DNA of 64,000 bases from Halomonas sp. 328 (GCF_015645095.1 NZ_JADOTW010000024.1:1-64000); one strand, 5' to 3'. Numbered from the stretch's first letter, positions 38,633 to 47,867 are shown. Program-made: numbers and translations. The notes: generated by a model not told the origin, from the sequence alone.

Positions 38633-39664
38633 GTGATCAAGGTTGGTATCGTCGGCGGCACCGGCTACACCGGCGTCGAGCTGCTGCGCCTGCTGGCGCA
38701 GCACCCCCAGGTCGAGGTGACCCTGATCACCTCCCGCTCCGAGGCGGGCGTCGCGGTCAGCGACATGTACCCCAACCTGCGCGGCCACTACGACCTGGCC
38801 TTCAGCGAACCGGATCCCGAGCGCCTGGCGGCCTGCGATGCGGTCTTCTTCGCCACTCCCCACGGGGTGGCCCATGCCCTGGCCGGCGAGCTGCTGGCCC
38901 GCGGCACCCGGGTGATCGACCTCTCCGCCGACTTCCGCCTCAAGGACGCCGAGGAGTGGGCCCGGTGGTATGGTCAGCCCCATGGCGCCCCCGAGCTGCT
39001 CGAGGAAGCGGTCTATGGCCTGCCGGAGGTCAATCGCGAGGCGATTCGCAACGCCCGCCTGATCGCCGTGCCGGGCTGCTACCCCACCGCCGTGCAGCTG
39101 GGCCTGCTGCCGCTGCTGGAGGCGGGGCTGATCAATGCCCAGCACGTCATCGCCGACTGCAAGTCCGGGGTCACCGGGGCCGGGCGCGGCGCCAAGGTCC
39201 CCTCCCTGCTGGCCGAGGCCAGCGAATCCTTCAAGGCCTACGGTGCCAGCGGCCATCGCCACCTGCCGGAGATCCGCCAGGGCCTGAGCCAGGCCGCCGG
39301 CGGCCCGGTGGGCCTCACCTTCGTGCCCCACCTGACGCCGATGATCCGTGGCATCCACGCCACCCTCTATGGTCGCCTGACCAGCGAGCCGGGTGATCTG
39401 CAGGCGCTCTTCGAGAAGCGCTTCGCCGACGAGCCGGCGGTGGACGTGATGCCCGCCGGCAGCCACCCGGAGACCCGTAGCGTCAAGGGCAGTGATATCT
39501 GCCGCCTGGCGGTGCACCGCCCCGGCGACGGCGACACCGTGGTGGTGCTGGCGGTGATCGACAACCTGGTCAAGGGCGCCTCCGGCCAGGCGATCCAGAA
39601 CCTCAACCTGATGTTCGGCTTCGACGAGATGGCCGGCCTCGGCGCCCCGGCCTTGATGCCCTAA
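38633..39664 (+). CDS. argC: N-acetyl-gamma-glutamyl-phosphate reductase
   Basis: ArgC reduces N-acetylglutamyl phosphate to the semialdehyde in arginine synthesis. The 343-residue product starts at GTG 38633, with AAGGAG 7 nt upstream, reading [20 protein letters not shown] (NADP site). It has the catalytic Cys in [17 protein letters not shown], and [11 protein letters not shown] and [12 protein letters not shown]. The frame extends upstream into the clcA side but has no family similarity there. It begins the rightward argC-erpA-ABC block. Confidence 0.96.
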   Translation: MIKVGIVGGTGYTGVELLRLLAQHPQVEVTLITSRSEAGVAVSDMYPNLRGHYDLAFSEPDPERLAACDAVFFATPHGVAHALAGELLARGTRVIDLSADFRLKDAEEWARWYGQPHGAPELLEEAVYGLPEVNREAIRNARLIAVPGCYPTAVQLGLLPLLEAGLINAQHVIADCKSGVTGAGRGAKVPSLLAEASESFKAYGASGHRHLPEIRQGLSQAAGGPVGLTFVPHLTPMIRGIHATLYGRLTSEPGDLQALFEKRFADEPAVDVMPAGSHPETRSVKGSDICRLAVHRPGDGDTVVVLAVIDNLVKGASGQAIQNLNLMFGFDEMAGLGAPALMP

Positions 39665-39709
39665 GCCCCACCCCCCAGGCAACCAAGACCATCGCAATTG
39701 CCATTACCG

Positions 39710-39900
39710 AGGGGCGCTGGGGGCAGGGAAGAGCGGGGGTTTTTTGCCAGGGGTGAGGAGGACTCCTCCGAACGGGCTGGCCAGGGATGGCCAGCACCGG
39801 TCCTGCAAGCGGAGCAAGATGCGAGAGCGAAGCAGGGCAAAAGTAGCGCCCAGGGAGGGGTTTACCGCGCCCCGCGAAGACCTGCCCCCAGGGTAGCCCC
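39710..39900 (-). repeat. Dispersed structured intergenic repeat, copy 1 (inverted)
   Basis: This 190-bp stretch between argC and erpA is, in reverse complement, a close relative of 61561-61769. Its ends are imperfect inverted repeats: GGGGCGCTGGGGGCAGG at 39711-39727 and CCTGCCCCCAGGGTAGCCCC at 39881-39900. Inside are two palindromes, GCTGGCCA-GGGA-TGGCCAGC at 39776-39795 and GGAGGA-C-TCCTCC at 39757-39769. It has no convincing coding capacity. It looks like a MITE/REP-like element. Confidence 0.8.
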
Positions 39901-40012
39901 GGCTCTCTATACCAAGCTGCGACATCCTCTGTTGCCCATCCCCGGCAAAAGTTGACCCTTTTGCTGGGGTTTGTGGATAATGGGGGGTCTATTCACCGGC
40001 AGGAGCGCGTCC

Positions 40013-40381
40013 ATGAGCGGAGCCGAATCCTTCGAGCCAGCCTCCTTTACCCCCAAGCCCATGCTGCTCTCCGAGGGGGCCCAGCGCCGCCTGCGTGCCC
40101 TGATCGCCGAGGAAGGCAACGCCGAGCTCAAGCTACGGGTCTATGTCACCGGTGGCGGCTGCTCCGGCTTCCAGTACGGCTTCGACTTCGCCGAGGAGAG
40201 CAGCGACGACGACACCCTGATCGACTTCGATGGCGTGGCGATGGTGGTGGATCCCCTCTCCTACCAGTACCTGGTGGGGTCCACGGTGGATTACGAGGAG
40301 GGCCTGGCTGGCGCCCGCTTCGTGGTCAAGAACCCCAATGCCACCAGCACCTGCGGCTGCGGCGCCTCTTTTATGGTGTAA
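40013..40381 (+). CDS. erpA: Iron-sulfur cluster insertion protein ErpA
   Basis: ErpA is an A-type carrier that delivers Fe-S clusters, for example to isoprenoid-synthesis enzymes in E. coli. The 122-residue product (E. coli 114) has [19 protein letters not shown] and ends [14 protein letters not shown], giving the three conserved cysteines (GGGCSG and CGCG). The ATG at 40013 has AGGAG 7 nt upstream; earlier in-frame ATGs give an unlike N-terminus. A perfect DnaA box lies 33 bp before it (minus strand, 39972-39980). Confidence 0.95.
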   Translation: MSGAESFEPASFTPKPMLLSEGAQRRLRALIAEEGNAELKLRVYVTGGGCSGFQYGFDFAEESSDDDTLIDFDGVAMVVDPLSYQYLVGSTVDYEEGLAGARFVVKNPNATSTCGCGASFMV

Positions 40382-40404
40382 GCGCTTACCCACGCAAGGC
40401 CGTG

Positions 40405-40441
40405 AAAAAACCTCCCGCGCCCCCGGCTGGGAGGTTTTTTT
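40405..40441 (+). terminator. Intrinsic terminator after erpA
   Basis: AAAAAACCTCCC and GGGAGGTTTTTT form a perfect stem around a 12-nt GC-rich loop, followed by another T, 23 nt after the erpA stop. This is a textbook intrinsic terminator. Confidence 0.9.
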
Positions 40442-40521
40442 ATGCCAACTTGACGCTCCCCCCTTATCTCGTCATGTTGGATGGGTGTGTTCCATCAATA
40501 AACGGAATAATGGGGAACCCG

Positions 40522-41289
40522 ATGAACAAGCTGCAACGTGCCTCCCTCGCCGCCGCCCTGGGCGCCGGCCTCGCCCTCTCCACCAGTGCCTTCGCCGACC
40601 TGCCGCAGGTCAAGGTGGTCACCGATCCCAGCTTCGTGCCCTTCGAGATGCTCGACCCCGAGACCGGGGAGATGATCGGCTTCGACATGGACATCATCAA
40701 CGAGGTGGCCGACCGCGCCGGCTTCGAGGTCGACCTCACCACCATGGAGTTCGCCGGCATCATCCCGGCGGTGCAGACCGGCAGCCAGGAGATCGCCATC
40801 GCCGGGGTCACCATCACCGAGGAGCGCGCCCAGATCGTCGACTTCTCCGATCCCTACTACGACTCCGGCCTGCAGATCATCGTCCGCGCCGACAACGACA
40901 GCGTCGAGACCCTCGAAGACCTGGCAGGCCTGTCGGTCGCCACCCGTATCGGCTCCACCAGCTACGACTTCCTCCAGGAGCAGCTCGGCGACAGCGCCGA
41001 TATCACCCCCTACCCGGGCAACAGCGACATGTACATGGCGCTGCTGGGGCGCAACGTGGATGCCGCCTTCTACGACGCGCCCAATGTCTCCTACTTCGCC
41101 CAGACCCGCGGCGAGGGCCGCACCAAGGTCGTGGGCCCCCTCTACGAAGGCCAGCAGTACGGCATCGTCTTCCACAAGGGCAGCCAGTGGGTCGAGCCGG
41201 TCAACCAGGCACTCGCCGAGATGCGCGAGGACGGTACCTACGACGAGATCTACGCCAAGTGGTTCGGCGAGGCCCCCAGCGAGGAGTAA
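40522..41289 (+). CDS. Polar amino-acid ABC transporter, periplasmic substrate-binding protein
   Basis: The 255-residue product has a Sec signal peptide ([25 protein letters not shown], cleavage after AFA) and is a family-3 solute-binding protein. It has [51 protein letters not shown] and [12 protein letters not shown]. These are typical of glutamine/glutamate-type binding proteins such as GlnH. The ATG at 40522 has GGGGA 5 nt upstream; an ATG at 40510 would add four residues. It is first of a binding protein-permease-ATPase operon. The exact ligand cannot be told from the sequence. Confidence 0.92.
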   Translation: MNKLQRASLAAALGAGLALSTSAFADLPQVKVVTDPSFVPFEMLDPETGEMIGFDMDIINEVADRAGFEVDLTTMEFAGIIPAVQTGSQEIAIAGVTITEERAQIVDFSDPYYDSGLQIIVRADNDSVETLEDLAGLSVATRIGSTSYDFLQEQLGDSADITPYPGNSDMYMALLGRNVDAAFYDAPNVSYFAQTRGEGRTKVVGPLYEGQQYGIVFHKGSQWVEPVNQALAEMREDGTYDEIYAKWFGEAPSEE

Positions 41290-41334
41290 GACCCCTGGTA
41301 CCAGCGCCGGCCCGTGGGTCGGCGATATCACCGG

Positions 41335-41365
41335 CGGGGCCGGGTGGCCATGCCTCCCGGCCCCG
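41335..41365 (+). other. Intercistronic stem-loop between binding-protein and permease genes
   Basis: CGGGGCCGGG and CCCGGCCCCG form a perfect 10-bp stem with an 11-nt loop in the 105-bp gap. There is no U-run of terminator strength (CGTCGTTT follows). Such hairpins often stabilise the upstream binding-protein mRNA or lower permease expression in ABC operons. Confidence 0.6.
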
Positions 41366-41394
41366 CGTCGTTTCCGTGAACCGGAGAGACGCTA

Positions 41395-42066
41395 GTGGAA
41401 GTCACCTTTCAATTCGACTGGGCGGCGGCCTTCGGGTCCATCCCCCATCTGCTGCCCGGCATCCCCTGGACCCTGCTGATCTCCTTCGGTGGCCTGGCCA
41501 TCGGCTTCGTGATCGGCATCGTCTTCGGGCTGATGCGCATCAGCCGCTCCCGCTGGCTGCGCCTGCCCGCCATCCTCTATATCGAGGTGTTCCGCGGCAC
41601 CCCCATCCTGGTCCAGGTGCTGTTTATCTTCTACGGCCTGCCCCAGTTGCTGGGCGGCCCCATCAATGCCCTGACCGCCGGCATCGCCGCCATCGCGGTC
41701 AACTCCGGCGCCTATATCTCCGAGGTGGTACGCGGCGGGGTGCAGTCCATCGAACGCGGCCAGCGCGAGGCCTCCCTGTCACTGGGGCTGTCGCGTACCC
41801 AGGCCTTCCGCTACGTGATCTGGCCCCAGGCCTTCCGGCGCATGATCCCGCCGCTGGGCAACCAGGGCATCATCAGCATCAAGGACACCTCGCTGTTCTC
41901 GGTGATCGGCGTCGGCGAGCTGGTGCGCCAGGGGCAGATCTATATCGCCACCACCTTCACCGCCCTGGAGGTCTATTTCATGGTGGCCATGCTCTACCTG
42001 GCCATTACCTGGAGCCTCTCCCTGCTGCTGCGCCAACTGGAGCGCCGCGGCCTGGTCGGACAATAA
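41395..42066 (+). CDS. Polar amino-acid ABC transporter permease (GlnP type)
   Basis: The 223-residue inner-membrane protein has about five hydrophobic segments. Its EAA loop is REASLSLGLSRTQAFRYVIWPQAFRRMIPPLGNQ, which contacts the ATPase, and it has YIEVFRGTPILVQVLFIFYGLP, typical of the HisM/GlnP family. A single permease gene suggests a homodimeric channel. It starts at GTG 41395 with GGAGAG 7 nt upstream. It follows the binding-protein gene after a hairpin-bearing gap and precedes the ATPase gene by 12 bp. Confidence 0.93.
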   Translation: MEVTFQFDWAAAFGSIPHLLPGIPWTLLISFGGLAIGFVIGIVFGLMRISRSRWLRLPAILYIEVFRGTPILVQVLFIFYGLPQLLGGPINALTAGIAAIAVNSGAYISEVVRGGVQSIERGQREASLSLGLSRTQAFRYVIWPQAFRRMIPPLGNQGIISIKDTSLFSVIGVGELVRQGQIYIATTFTALEVYFMVAMLYLAITWSLSLLLRQLERRGLVGQ

Positions 42067-42078
42067 GGGACCCCATCC

Positions 42079-42846
42079 ATGACAGAGAGCCAGCACGATA
42101 GCCAACCCATCGTGCGCATGCAGAAGCTCAACAAGCACTTCGGTAGCCTGCATGTGCTCAAGAATATCGACCTGGAGGTGAAGCCCGGCGAGGTGGTGGT
42201 CGTCATCGGTGCCAGCGGCTCCGGCAAGTCGACCCTGATCCGCTGCATCAATGGGCTGGAGGAGTTCCAGGACGGTCATATCGTGGTCGATGGACACAAC
42301 CTGGTGCCCCACGGCAAGGGCGCCAAGGCCCTGCAGCGCATCCGTACCGAGGTGGGCATGGTGTTCCAGCAGTTCAACCTCTTCCCCCACCTCTCGGTGC
42401 GCGACAACGTCACCCTGGCGCCCCTCAAGGTGCGCGGCGTCAGCGCCGCCCAGGCCAACGAGAGCGCCGAACGCCTGCTGGACCGCGTGGGGATCCGCGA
42501 TCAGGCCGACAAGTACCCCAGCCAGCTCTCCGGCGGCCAGCAGCAGCGGGTCGCCCTGGCCCGCGCCCTGGCCATGGAGCCGCGACTGATGCTCTTCGAC
42601 GAGCCCACCTCGGCCCTCGACCCGGAGATGATCGGCGAGGTGCTGGACGCCATGCGCGAGCTGGCCCGGGAGGGCATGACCATGATCATCGTCACCCATG
42701 AGATGGGCTTCGCCCGGGAGGTAGCCGACCGGGTCATCTATATCCACCAGGGCGAGATCGCCGAGGAAGCGGCCCCCGAGCGGATCTTCGATGAGCCTCA
42801 GGACGAACGGACCCGGAACTTCCTGGCGCGGGTCCTGAAGCACTAG
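42079..42846 (+). CDS. Polar amino-acid ABC transporter ATP-binding protein (GlnQ type)
   Basis: The 255-residue ATPase has Walker [11 protein letters not shown]-loop [11 protein letters not shown], signature [15 protein letters not shown], Walker [14 protein letters not shown] and H-loop [11 protein letters not shown]. It matches GlnQ/HisP-type ATPases at the usual length (about 240-257). It powers the permease encoded just before it and ends with a strong terminator 22 bp downstream, closing the operon. Confidence 0.95.
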   Translation: MTESQHDSQPIVRMQKLNKHFGSLHVLKNIDLEVKPGEVVVVIGASGSGKSTLIRCINGLEEFQDGHIVVDGHNLVPHGKGAKALQRIRTEVGMVFQQFNLFPHLSVRDNVTLAPLKVRGVSAAQANESAERLLDRVGIRDQADKYPSQLSGGQQQRVALARALAMEPRLMLFDEPTSALDPEMIGEVLDAMRELAREGMTMIIVTHEMGFAREVADRVIYIHQGEIAEEAAPERIFDEPQDERTRNFLARVLKH

Positions 42847-42867
42847 GCGCATCGCCCCATTCGATGG

Positions 42868-42905
42868 AAAAAAGGGCCTGTCGGCTTATCGACAGGCCCT
42901 TTTTT
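42868..42905 (+). terminator. Intrinsic terminator after the ABC operon
   Basis: AAAAAAGGGCCTGTCG pairs with CGACAGGCCCTTTTTT across a 6-nt loop. It separates the ABC operon from the origin-like region B and may be bidirectional. Confidence 0.92.
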
Positions 42906-43320
42906 CGCCTGTGGACACAATTTTTTCGCAAGGGCCGCCAGGCCCCGCCACCACTGGCTCTCCGCCGATCCGGGCGACTGTTGACCATCGCGGGTGCAAG
43001 TGCGGTAGCCGCCGGTGGACAAGCGGTGCAGGAATCGCGCTGTGCATAACCCGAGCTTTCATCCACAGGCTCGATGCCGGATGTCCGCAGGACCCTACGA
43101 GCTTCTCCTCGTCGTCGTCAACAACGAATCTTGTTGATAAAAAAAGGATTTATCCGCTTATCCCCGGATTTTGTCCACACCAATAGTCACTACAGCAACA
43201 GAACTTCTCTTTTATCTCTCTTCTTTTATAACTAGTAACCCAGAGGGAAGGGGAAGAGGGGACGAGGTTGTGCAAAACCCCTGACGGTTACCCACAGGGG
43301 GTTTATACTGTGCGGCTGAT
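42906..43320. other. Origin-like intergenic region B (upstream of mnmG)
   Basis: The gap has one perfect DnaA box TTATGCACA (minus, 43041-43049). One-mismatch boxes are TCATCCACA (43059-43067), TTGTCCACA (43171-43179), TTACCCACA (43288-43296) and minus-strand TTATCAACA (43132-43140). Weaker TTATCCGCT and TTATCCCCG lie at 43150-43166. A long A+T-rich tract spans 43126-43245, with pyrimidine-rich TCTCTTTTATCTCTC and TCTTCTTTTATAAC reminiscent of the 13-mer unwinding repeats of enteric oriC. E. coli oriC lies beside mnmG in the same relative place. No gene is seen here. Confidence 0.65.
43281..43309 (+). promoter_or_regulatory. mnmG promoter with a DnaA-box-like spacer
   Basis: CTGACG, 17-bp spacer, TATACT, 63 bp before the mnmG start. 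The one-mismatch DnaA box TTACCCACA (43288-43296) lies inside the spacer, so DnaA binding would block the promoter. Confidence 0.6.
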
Positions 43321-43371
43321 TTTCTGCTCCGAGCTCTACTGCGGCGCCGCCGGCGCCATTCGAGGTGCAAC

Positions 43372-45276
43372 GTGGATTACCCCGACCGCTTTGACGTCAT
43401 CGTCATCGGCGGTGGCCATGCGGGAACCGAAGCCGCCCTGGCCTCCGCCCGCATGGGCTGTCAGACCCTGCTGCTGACCCATAACATCGAGACCCTGGGT
43501 CAGATGTCCTGCAATCCCGCCATCGGCGGGATCGGCAAGAGTCATCTGGTCAAGGAGATCGATGCACTCGGCGGGGCCATGGCCCTGGCCACCGACCTGG
43601 GTGGCATCCAGTTCCGGGTGCTCAATGCCCGCAAGGGACCCGCGGTGCGGGCCACCCGTGCCCAGGCGGACCGGGTGCGTTACAAGGCAGCGATCCGCGG
43701 CATGCTCGAGAACCAGCCCAACCTGACGCTCTTCCAGCAGGCCGCCGGCGATCTGCTTGTGGATAACGACACCGTGCGCGGGGTGGTCACCGAGACCGGC
43801 ATCCGTTTCCATGGCGAAAGCGTGGTGCTGTGTACCGGGACCTTCCTGGGCGGGGTGATCCATATCGGCCTCGACCAGAGCCGCGGCGGCCGCGCCGGGG
43901 ACCCGCCCTCCAATGCCCTGGCGGAACGCCTGCGCGCCCTGCCCTTCAACGTGGCCCGGCTGAAGACCGGGACCCCGCCGCGCATCGATGCCAAGAGCGT
44001 CGACTTCTCGGTGCTGGAGGCGCAGCCCGGCGATACCCCGACCCCGGTGATGTCCTATCTGGGCAGCCGCGAGATGCATCCCCGCCAGGTGGATTGCCAT
44101 ATCGCCCATACCAACGAGCGCACCCACGAGATCATCCTCGCCAACCTGGATCGCTCGCCCATGTATTCCGGGGTCATCGAAGGGGTTGGGCCGCGGTACT
44201 GCCCCTCCATCGAGGACAAGGTGCACCGCTTCGCCGACAAGGCGAGCCACCAGGTGTTCATCGAGCCGGAGGGCCTGGACACCCACGAGCTCTACCCCAA
44301 CGGCATCTCCACCTCGCTGCCCTTCGACGTGCAGCTGCAGGTGGTGCGCTCCATCCGGGGGCTGGAGAACGCCCATATCACCCGGCCCGGCTATGCCATC
44401 GAGTACGATTTCTTCGATCCCCGGGACCTCAAGCACTCCCTGGAAACGAAATTTATCCACAACCTCTTCTTCGCCGGTCAGATCAACGGCACCACCGGCT
44501 ACGAGGAGGCCGGCGCCCAGGGTCTGCTGGCGGGGCTCAATGCGGCCCGCCGCGCCCAGGGGCTCGAGGCCTGGTGGCCGCGTCGCGACGAGGCCTACCT
44601 GGGGGTGCTGGTGGACGACCTGATCACCCTAGGCACCCAGGAGCCCTACCGCATGTTCACCTCCCGGGCCGAGTACCGGTTGCTGCTGCGCGAGGACAAC
44701 GCCGACCTGCGACTCACCGAGGTCGGCCGTGAGCTGGGCCTGGTGGACGACGCCCGCTGGACCGCCTTCGCCACCAAGCGCGAGGCGATTGAGCGCGAGA
44801 GCGCCCGCTTCCGGGCTAGCTGGGTGCAACCCGGCAGCGCCGCCGCCGAGGCACTGGCGCAACGTCTCGACAAGCCCTTGAGCCGCGAGCACAACCTGAT
44901 GGACCTGCTCAAGCGCCCGGAGCTGGAGTACGGCGACCTGGCCGGCCTGCCGGGGATCGAGGGGGCGCCGGTGGACGACCGCGCCGTGGCCGAGCAGGTG
45001 CAGATCCAGGCCAAGTACCAGGGCTATATCGATCGCCAGCAGGCCGAGATCGACAAGCTCAAGCGCTTCGAGGGGACCCGCCTGCCGGCGGATCTCGATT
45101 TCGACCGGGTCGAGGGGCTCTCCAACGAGATTCGCCAGAAGCTGAGCGAAGCGCGGCCGGCGACCCTGGCCCAGGCCGGGCGCATCTCCGGGGTGACGCC
45201 GGCGGCGGTCTCCATCCTGCTGATCCACCTCAAGAAGCATCGCCTGCTTCAGGAGAGCCAGGCGGTGAATCAATGA
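43372..45276 (+). CDS. mnmG: tRNA uridine-5-carboxymethylaminomethyl modification enzyme MnmG
   Basis: MnmG (GidA) is the FAD-dependent partner of MnmE in wobble-uridine modification. The 634-residue product (E. coli 629) starts at GTG, reading [28 protein letters not shown] (FAD-binding). It has [38 protein letters not shown]-like [20 protein letters not shown] and a helical C-terminal MnmE-binding domain. GAGGT precedes the start. Two perfect DnaA boxes lie in the gene (minus 43758-43766 and plus 44453-44461). Confidence 0.97.
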   Translation: MDYPDRFDVIVIGGGHAGTEAALASARMGCQTLLLTHNIETLGQMSCNPAIGGIGKSHLVKEIDALGGAMALATDLGGIQFRVLNARKGPAVRATRAQADRVRYKAAIRGMLENQPNLTLFQQAAGDLLVDNDTVRGVVTETGIRFHGESVVLCTGTFLGGVIHIGLDQSRGGRAGDPPSNALAERLRALPFNVARLKTGTPPRIDAKSVDFSVLEAQPGDTPTPVMSYLGSREMHPRQVDCHIAHTNERTHEIILANLDRSPMYSGVIEGVGPRYCPSIEDKVHRFADKASHQVFIEPEGLDTHELYPNGISTSLPFDVQLQVVRSIRGLENAHITRPGYAIEYDFFDPRDLKHSLETKFIHNLFFAGQINGTTGYEEAGAQGLLAGLNAARRAQGLEAWWPRRDEAYLGVLVDDLITLGTQEPYRMFTSRAEYRLLLREDNADLRLTEVGRELGLVDDARWTAFATKREAIERESARFRASWVQPGSAAAEALAQRLDKPLSREHNLMDLLKRPELEYGDLAGLPGIEGAPVDDRAVAEQVQIQAKYQGYIDRQQAEIDKLKRFEGTRLPADLDFDRVEGLSNEIRQKLSEARPATLAQAGRISGVTPAAVSILLIHLKKHRLLQESQAVNQ

Positions 45277-45926
45277 GCCAGACCCTGACCCTGACCCCGA
45301 CCATCGCACGTCGGCTCGATGAGGGCCTCGCGCGACTCGAACTCGCCGTCGATCCGGCCCAGCGCGACCAGCTGCTGGCCCTGCTGGCGCTGTTGCACAA
45401 GTGGAACCGCGCCTATAACCTCACCGCGGTACGCGATCCGCTGGCCATGGTCTCTCGCCACCTGCTGGATAGCGCCGCGGTATTGCCCTGGGTGCGTGGC
45501 CCGCGGCTGCTCGACGTGGGCGCCGGCCCGGGCCTGCCCGGCCTGGTGCTGGCGATCCTGGCGCCGCGGCTCGAGGTGAGCCTGCTCGACAGCAACGGCA
45601 AGAAGGTGCGCTTTCAACGCCAGGCCGTGCTGGAATTGGGGCTGACCAACGTCACCCCGGTGCAGGCGCGGGTCGAGGCGCATCGGGACGCGCCCTTCGA
45701 TCAGCTGATTTCCCGGGCCTTCGCCAGCCTGGGCGACTTCGTTACCCTCACCGAGGGCCTGCTGGCCGAGGGCGGCGAGTGGCTGGCCATGAAGGGCCCC
45801 GCCGCCGACGAGGAGCTGGAGGCGCTGCCGCCCAGGGTACGCTTGAACGCTCGCCATGAACTGGCGGTACCCTTCGACGAGAGCCAGCGGCAGCTGCTGA
45901 TCCTGCAGCGCCACCCGACCACCTAG
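45273..45926 (+). CDS. rsmG: 16S rRNA (guanine-527-N7)-methyltransferase
   Basis: RsmG (GidB) methylates G527 of 16S rRNA. The 217-residue product (E. coli 207) has [16 protein letters not shown], the S-adenosylmethionine site [18 protein letters not shown] and [13 protein letters not shown]. Its ATG overlaps the mnmG TGA (ATGA), the usual arrangement. Confidence 0.96.
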   Translation: MSQTLTLTPTIARRLDEGLARLELAVDPAQRDQLLALLALLHKWNRAYNLTAVRDPLAMVSRHLLDSAAVLPWVRGPRLLDVGAGPGLPGLVLAILAPRLEVSLLDSNGKKVRFQRQAVLELGLTNVTPVQARVEAHRDAPFDQLISRAFASLGDFVTLTEGLLAEGGEWLAMKGPAADEELEALPPRVRLNARHELAVPFDESQRQLLILQRHPTT

Positions 45927-45967
45927 GCCGCCTGTCGGGCGGGCCGTCAGACGCAAGGAAGTCGCTC

Positions 45968-46738
45968 GTGACCAAGATCATCGCCTTGACCAACCAGAAG
46001 GGCGGCGTGGGCAAGACCACCACGGCGGTCAACCTGGCCGCTAGCCTGGCCGCCCTGGATCGCCGGGTGCTGCTGGTGGACCTGGATCCCCAGGGGCACG
46101 CCACCATGGGCAGCGGCGTCGACAAGCATGAGCTGGAGGGCAGCGTCCTGGAGGTGCTGCTGGGCGACAAGGGGGCCGCCGAGGTGATCCTCGACTGCCC
46201 CGAGGCGGGCTACGGCCTGCTACCCGGCAACGGTGACCTGACCGCCGCCGAGGTCGACCTGCTCGAGCGGGACGAGGGACGCGAGCGCTGCCTGCTGGAC
46301 GCCATCGGCCCGGTGGCCGGCGAATACGACGTGGTGCTGATCGACTGCCCGCCGTCGCTGAACATGCTCACCGTCAACGCCCTGACCGCCGCCGACGGCG
46401 TGATGATTCCCCTGCAGTGCGAGTTCTATGCCCTGGAGGGGCTCTCGGCGCTGCTCGACACCGTCGACCAGATCAAGGAGAGCGTCAATCCGGGCCTGGC
46501 CATCTTCGGTATCCTGCGCACCATGTACGACGCCCGCAATGGCCTCACCCGGGACGTCAGCAAGCAGCTGCTCGACTACTTCGGCGAGACCCTGCTCAAG
46601 ACCACCATCCCGCGCAACGTGCGGGTGGCCGAGGCCCCCAGCCATGGCCTGCCGGTGACCAAGTATGCGCGCCTCTCCCGGGGCAGTCAGGCCTATCGGG
46701 TGCTGGCCAAGGAACTGATTCGTCGCTTGTCGCTGTGA
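45968..46738 (+). CDS. parA: Chromosome partitioning ATPase ParA (Soj)
   Basis: ParA is a deviant Walker ATPase that moves ParB-parS complexes and helps segregate the origin region. The 256-residue product starts at GTG 45968 (AAGGA upstream) and has KGGVGKTTT at residues 11-19, with the deviant-Walker lysine. LLVDLDPQGHATMGSG and LIDCPPSLNMLTVNAL follow. It lacks the N-terminal HTH of plasmid ParA, as is typical of the chromosomal type. It lies 41 bp after rsmG and 10 bp before parB. Confidence 0.97.
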   Translation: MTKIIALTNQKGGVGKTTTAVNLAASLAALDRRVLLVDLDPQGHATMGSGVDKHELEGSVLEVLLGDKGAAEVILDCPEAGYGLLPGNGDLTAAEVDLLERDEGRERCLLDAIGPVAGEYDVVLIDCPPSLNMLTVNALTAADGVMIPLQCEFYALEGLSALLDTVDQIKESVNPGLAIFGILRTMYDARNGLTRDVSKQLLDYFGETLLKTTIPRNVRVAEAPSHGLPVTKYARLSRGSQAYRVLAKELIRRLSL

Positions 46739-46748
46739 GGAAACGCCG

Positions 46749-47666
46749 ATGACCCGTAAACGTGCCCTGGGGCGCGGCCTGGATGCCCTGATCGGCGCCG
46801 GGGCTCGCCGCCGCGAACTGCTGGAAGAGAGCGCCGAGTCGATGGAGCTGAACGGTGCCGAGCACGAGCCCGAGCTCGATGCCGCCGCCGGTGAACGCCT
46901 CGAGCGGTTGCCCCTGGGGCAGCTGACCCGGGGCAAGTACCAGCCGCGTCGCGATATCCAGCCCGAGGCCCTGGAGGAACTGGCCGACTCCATTCGTGCC
47001 CAGGGGGTGATGCAGCCCATCGTGGTCCGCCCCATCGGCGACAAGCGTTACGAGATCATCGCCGGTGAACGGCGCTGGCGGGCCGCCCAGCTCGCCGAGC
47101 TGGACGTGATTCCCGCCGTGGTTCGCGAGGTCAGCGACCAGGTGGCCCTGGCGCTGGCGCTGATCGAGAACATCCAGCGCGAGAACCTCAATCCCGTCGA
47201 GGAGGCCATGGCGCTGAAGCGGCTGCTCGACGAGTTCGAGCTGACCCAGCAGCAGGTCGCCGATGCGGTGGGCAAGTCCCGGGCCCAGGTGGCCAACCTG
47301 CTGCGCCTGCTGGCCCTGGACCCGGAGGTGCAGACCCTGCTGGAGCGGGGCGACCTGGACATGGGCCATGCCCGGGCCCTGCTGGCCCTGTCCGGGGCCA
47401 AGCAGCGCCAGGCCGCCCACGAGGTGGTCAACAAGGACCTCACGGTGCGCGATACCGAGGCCCTGGTGAAGCGGCTGGTCAATGGCGAGCCGGCCAAGCC
47501 CAAGCGCGAGGCCCCCTCCGCCGACGTGGCACGGCTCGAGACCCAGCTCGGCGAACTGCTCGGCGCCCCGGTGAAGATCCAGCATGGCCGTGGCGGCAAG
47601 GGCCGCTTGACCATTCGCTATACCAGCCTCGATGAGCTGGATGGCATCCTGGCGCATATCCGCTGA
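46749..47666 (+). CDS. parB: Chromosome partitioning protein ParB (Spo0J)
   Basis: ParB binds parS and spreads as a CTP-dependent clamp. The 305-residue product has the basic start TRKRALGRGLDALIG and the CTP-binding ParB/Srx domain with QPRRDIQPEALEELADSIRAQGVMQPI and GERRWRAAQLA. A HTH region follows (LTQQQVADAVGKSRAQVANLLRL), then a C-terminal dimerisation domain. Four parS-like sites occur in this window, at 16.9-20.8 kb, about 26-31 kb away on the other side of dnaA. Confidence 0.97.
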   Translation: MTRKRALGRGLDALIGAGARRRELLEESAESMELNGAEHEPELDAAAGERLERLPLGQLTRGKYQPRRDIQPEALEELADSIRAQGVMQPIVVRPIGDKRYEIIAGERRWRAAQLAELDVIPAVVREVSDQVALALALIENIQRENLNPVEEAMALKRLLDEFELTQQQVADAVGKSRAQVANLLRLLALDPEVQTLLERGDLDMGHARALLALSGAKQRQAAHEVVNKDLTVRDTEALVKRLVNGEPAKPKREAPSADVARLETQLGELLGAPVKIQHGRGGKGRLTIRYTSLDELDGILAHIR

Positions 47667-47719
47667 CTTTGTTAGCAAGCTAGTTTTAACCAAGTCTCGG
47701 CTTTTGGTCGTAAGCTGTC

Positions 47720-47739
47720 GCAAAATCGCGCAAAATCGC
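47720..47739 (+). repeat. Tandem 10-bp repeat before the atp promoter
   Basis: GCAAAATCGC occurs twice head to tail, one helical turn each, ending 11 bp before the -35 of the atp promoter. It could be an operator or an UP-element-like curved stretch. Confidence 0.5.
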
Positions 47740-47750
47740 TCCGGCTTTGG

Positions 47751-47779
47751 TTGAAGCCGTCATAGGCCTTCCCTATAAT
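47751..47779 (+). promoter_or_regulatory. ATP synthase operon promoter
   Basis: TTGAAG, 17-bp spacer, perfect TATAAT, 88 bp before atpI. It is the best sigma-70 match I found in the window, in keeping with a highly expressed operon. Confidence 0.8.
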
Positions 47780-47867
47780 CCGCGGTGGTTTGCCTGAGGT
47801 TGGGCGTCGTATAAGGCGGCACCGCCTTCGGCCTATCCAGCAGGCAAGTCTGAGGTGCAGGCCGCTT

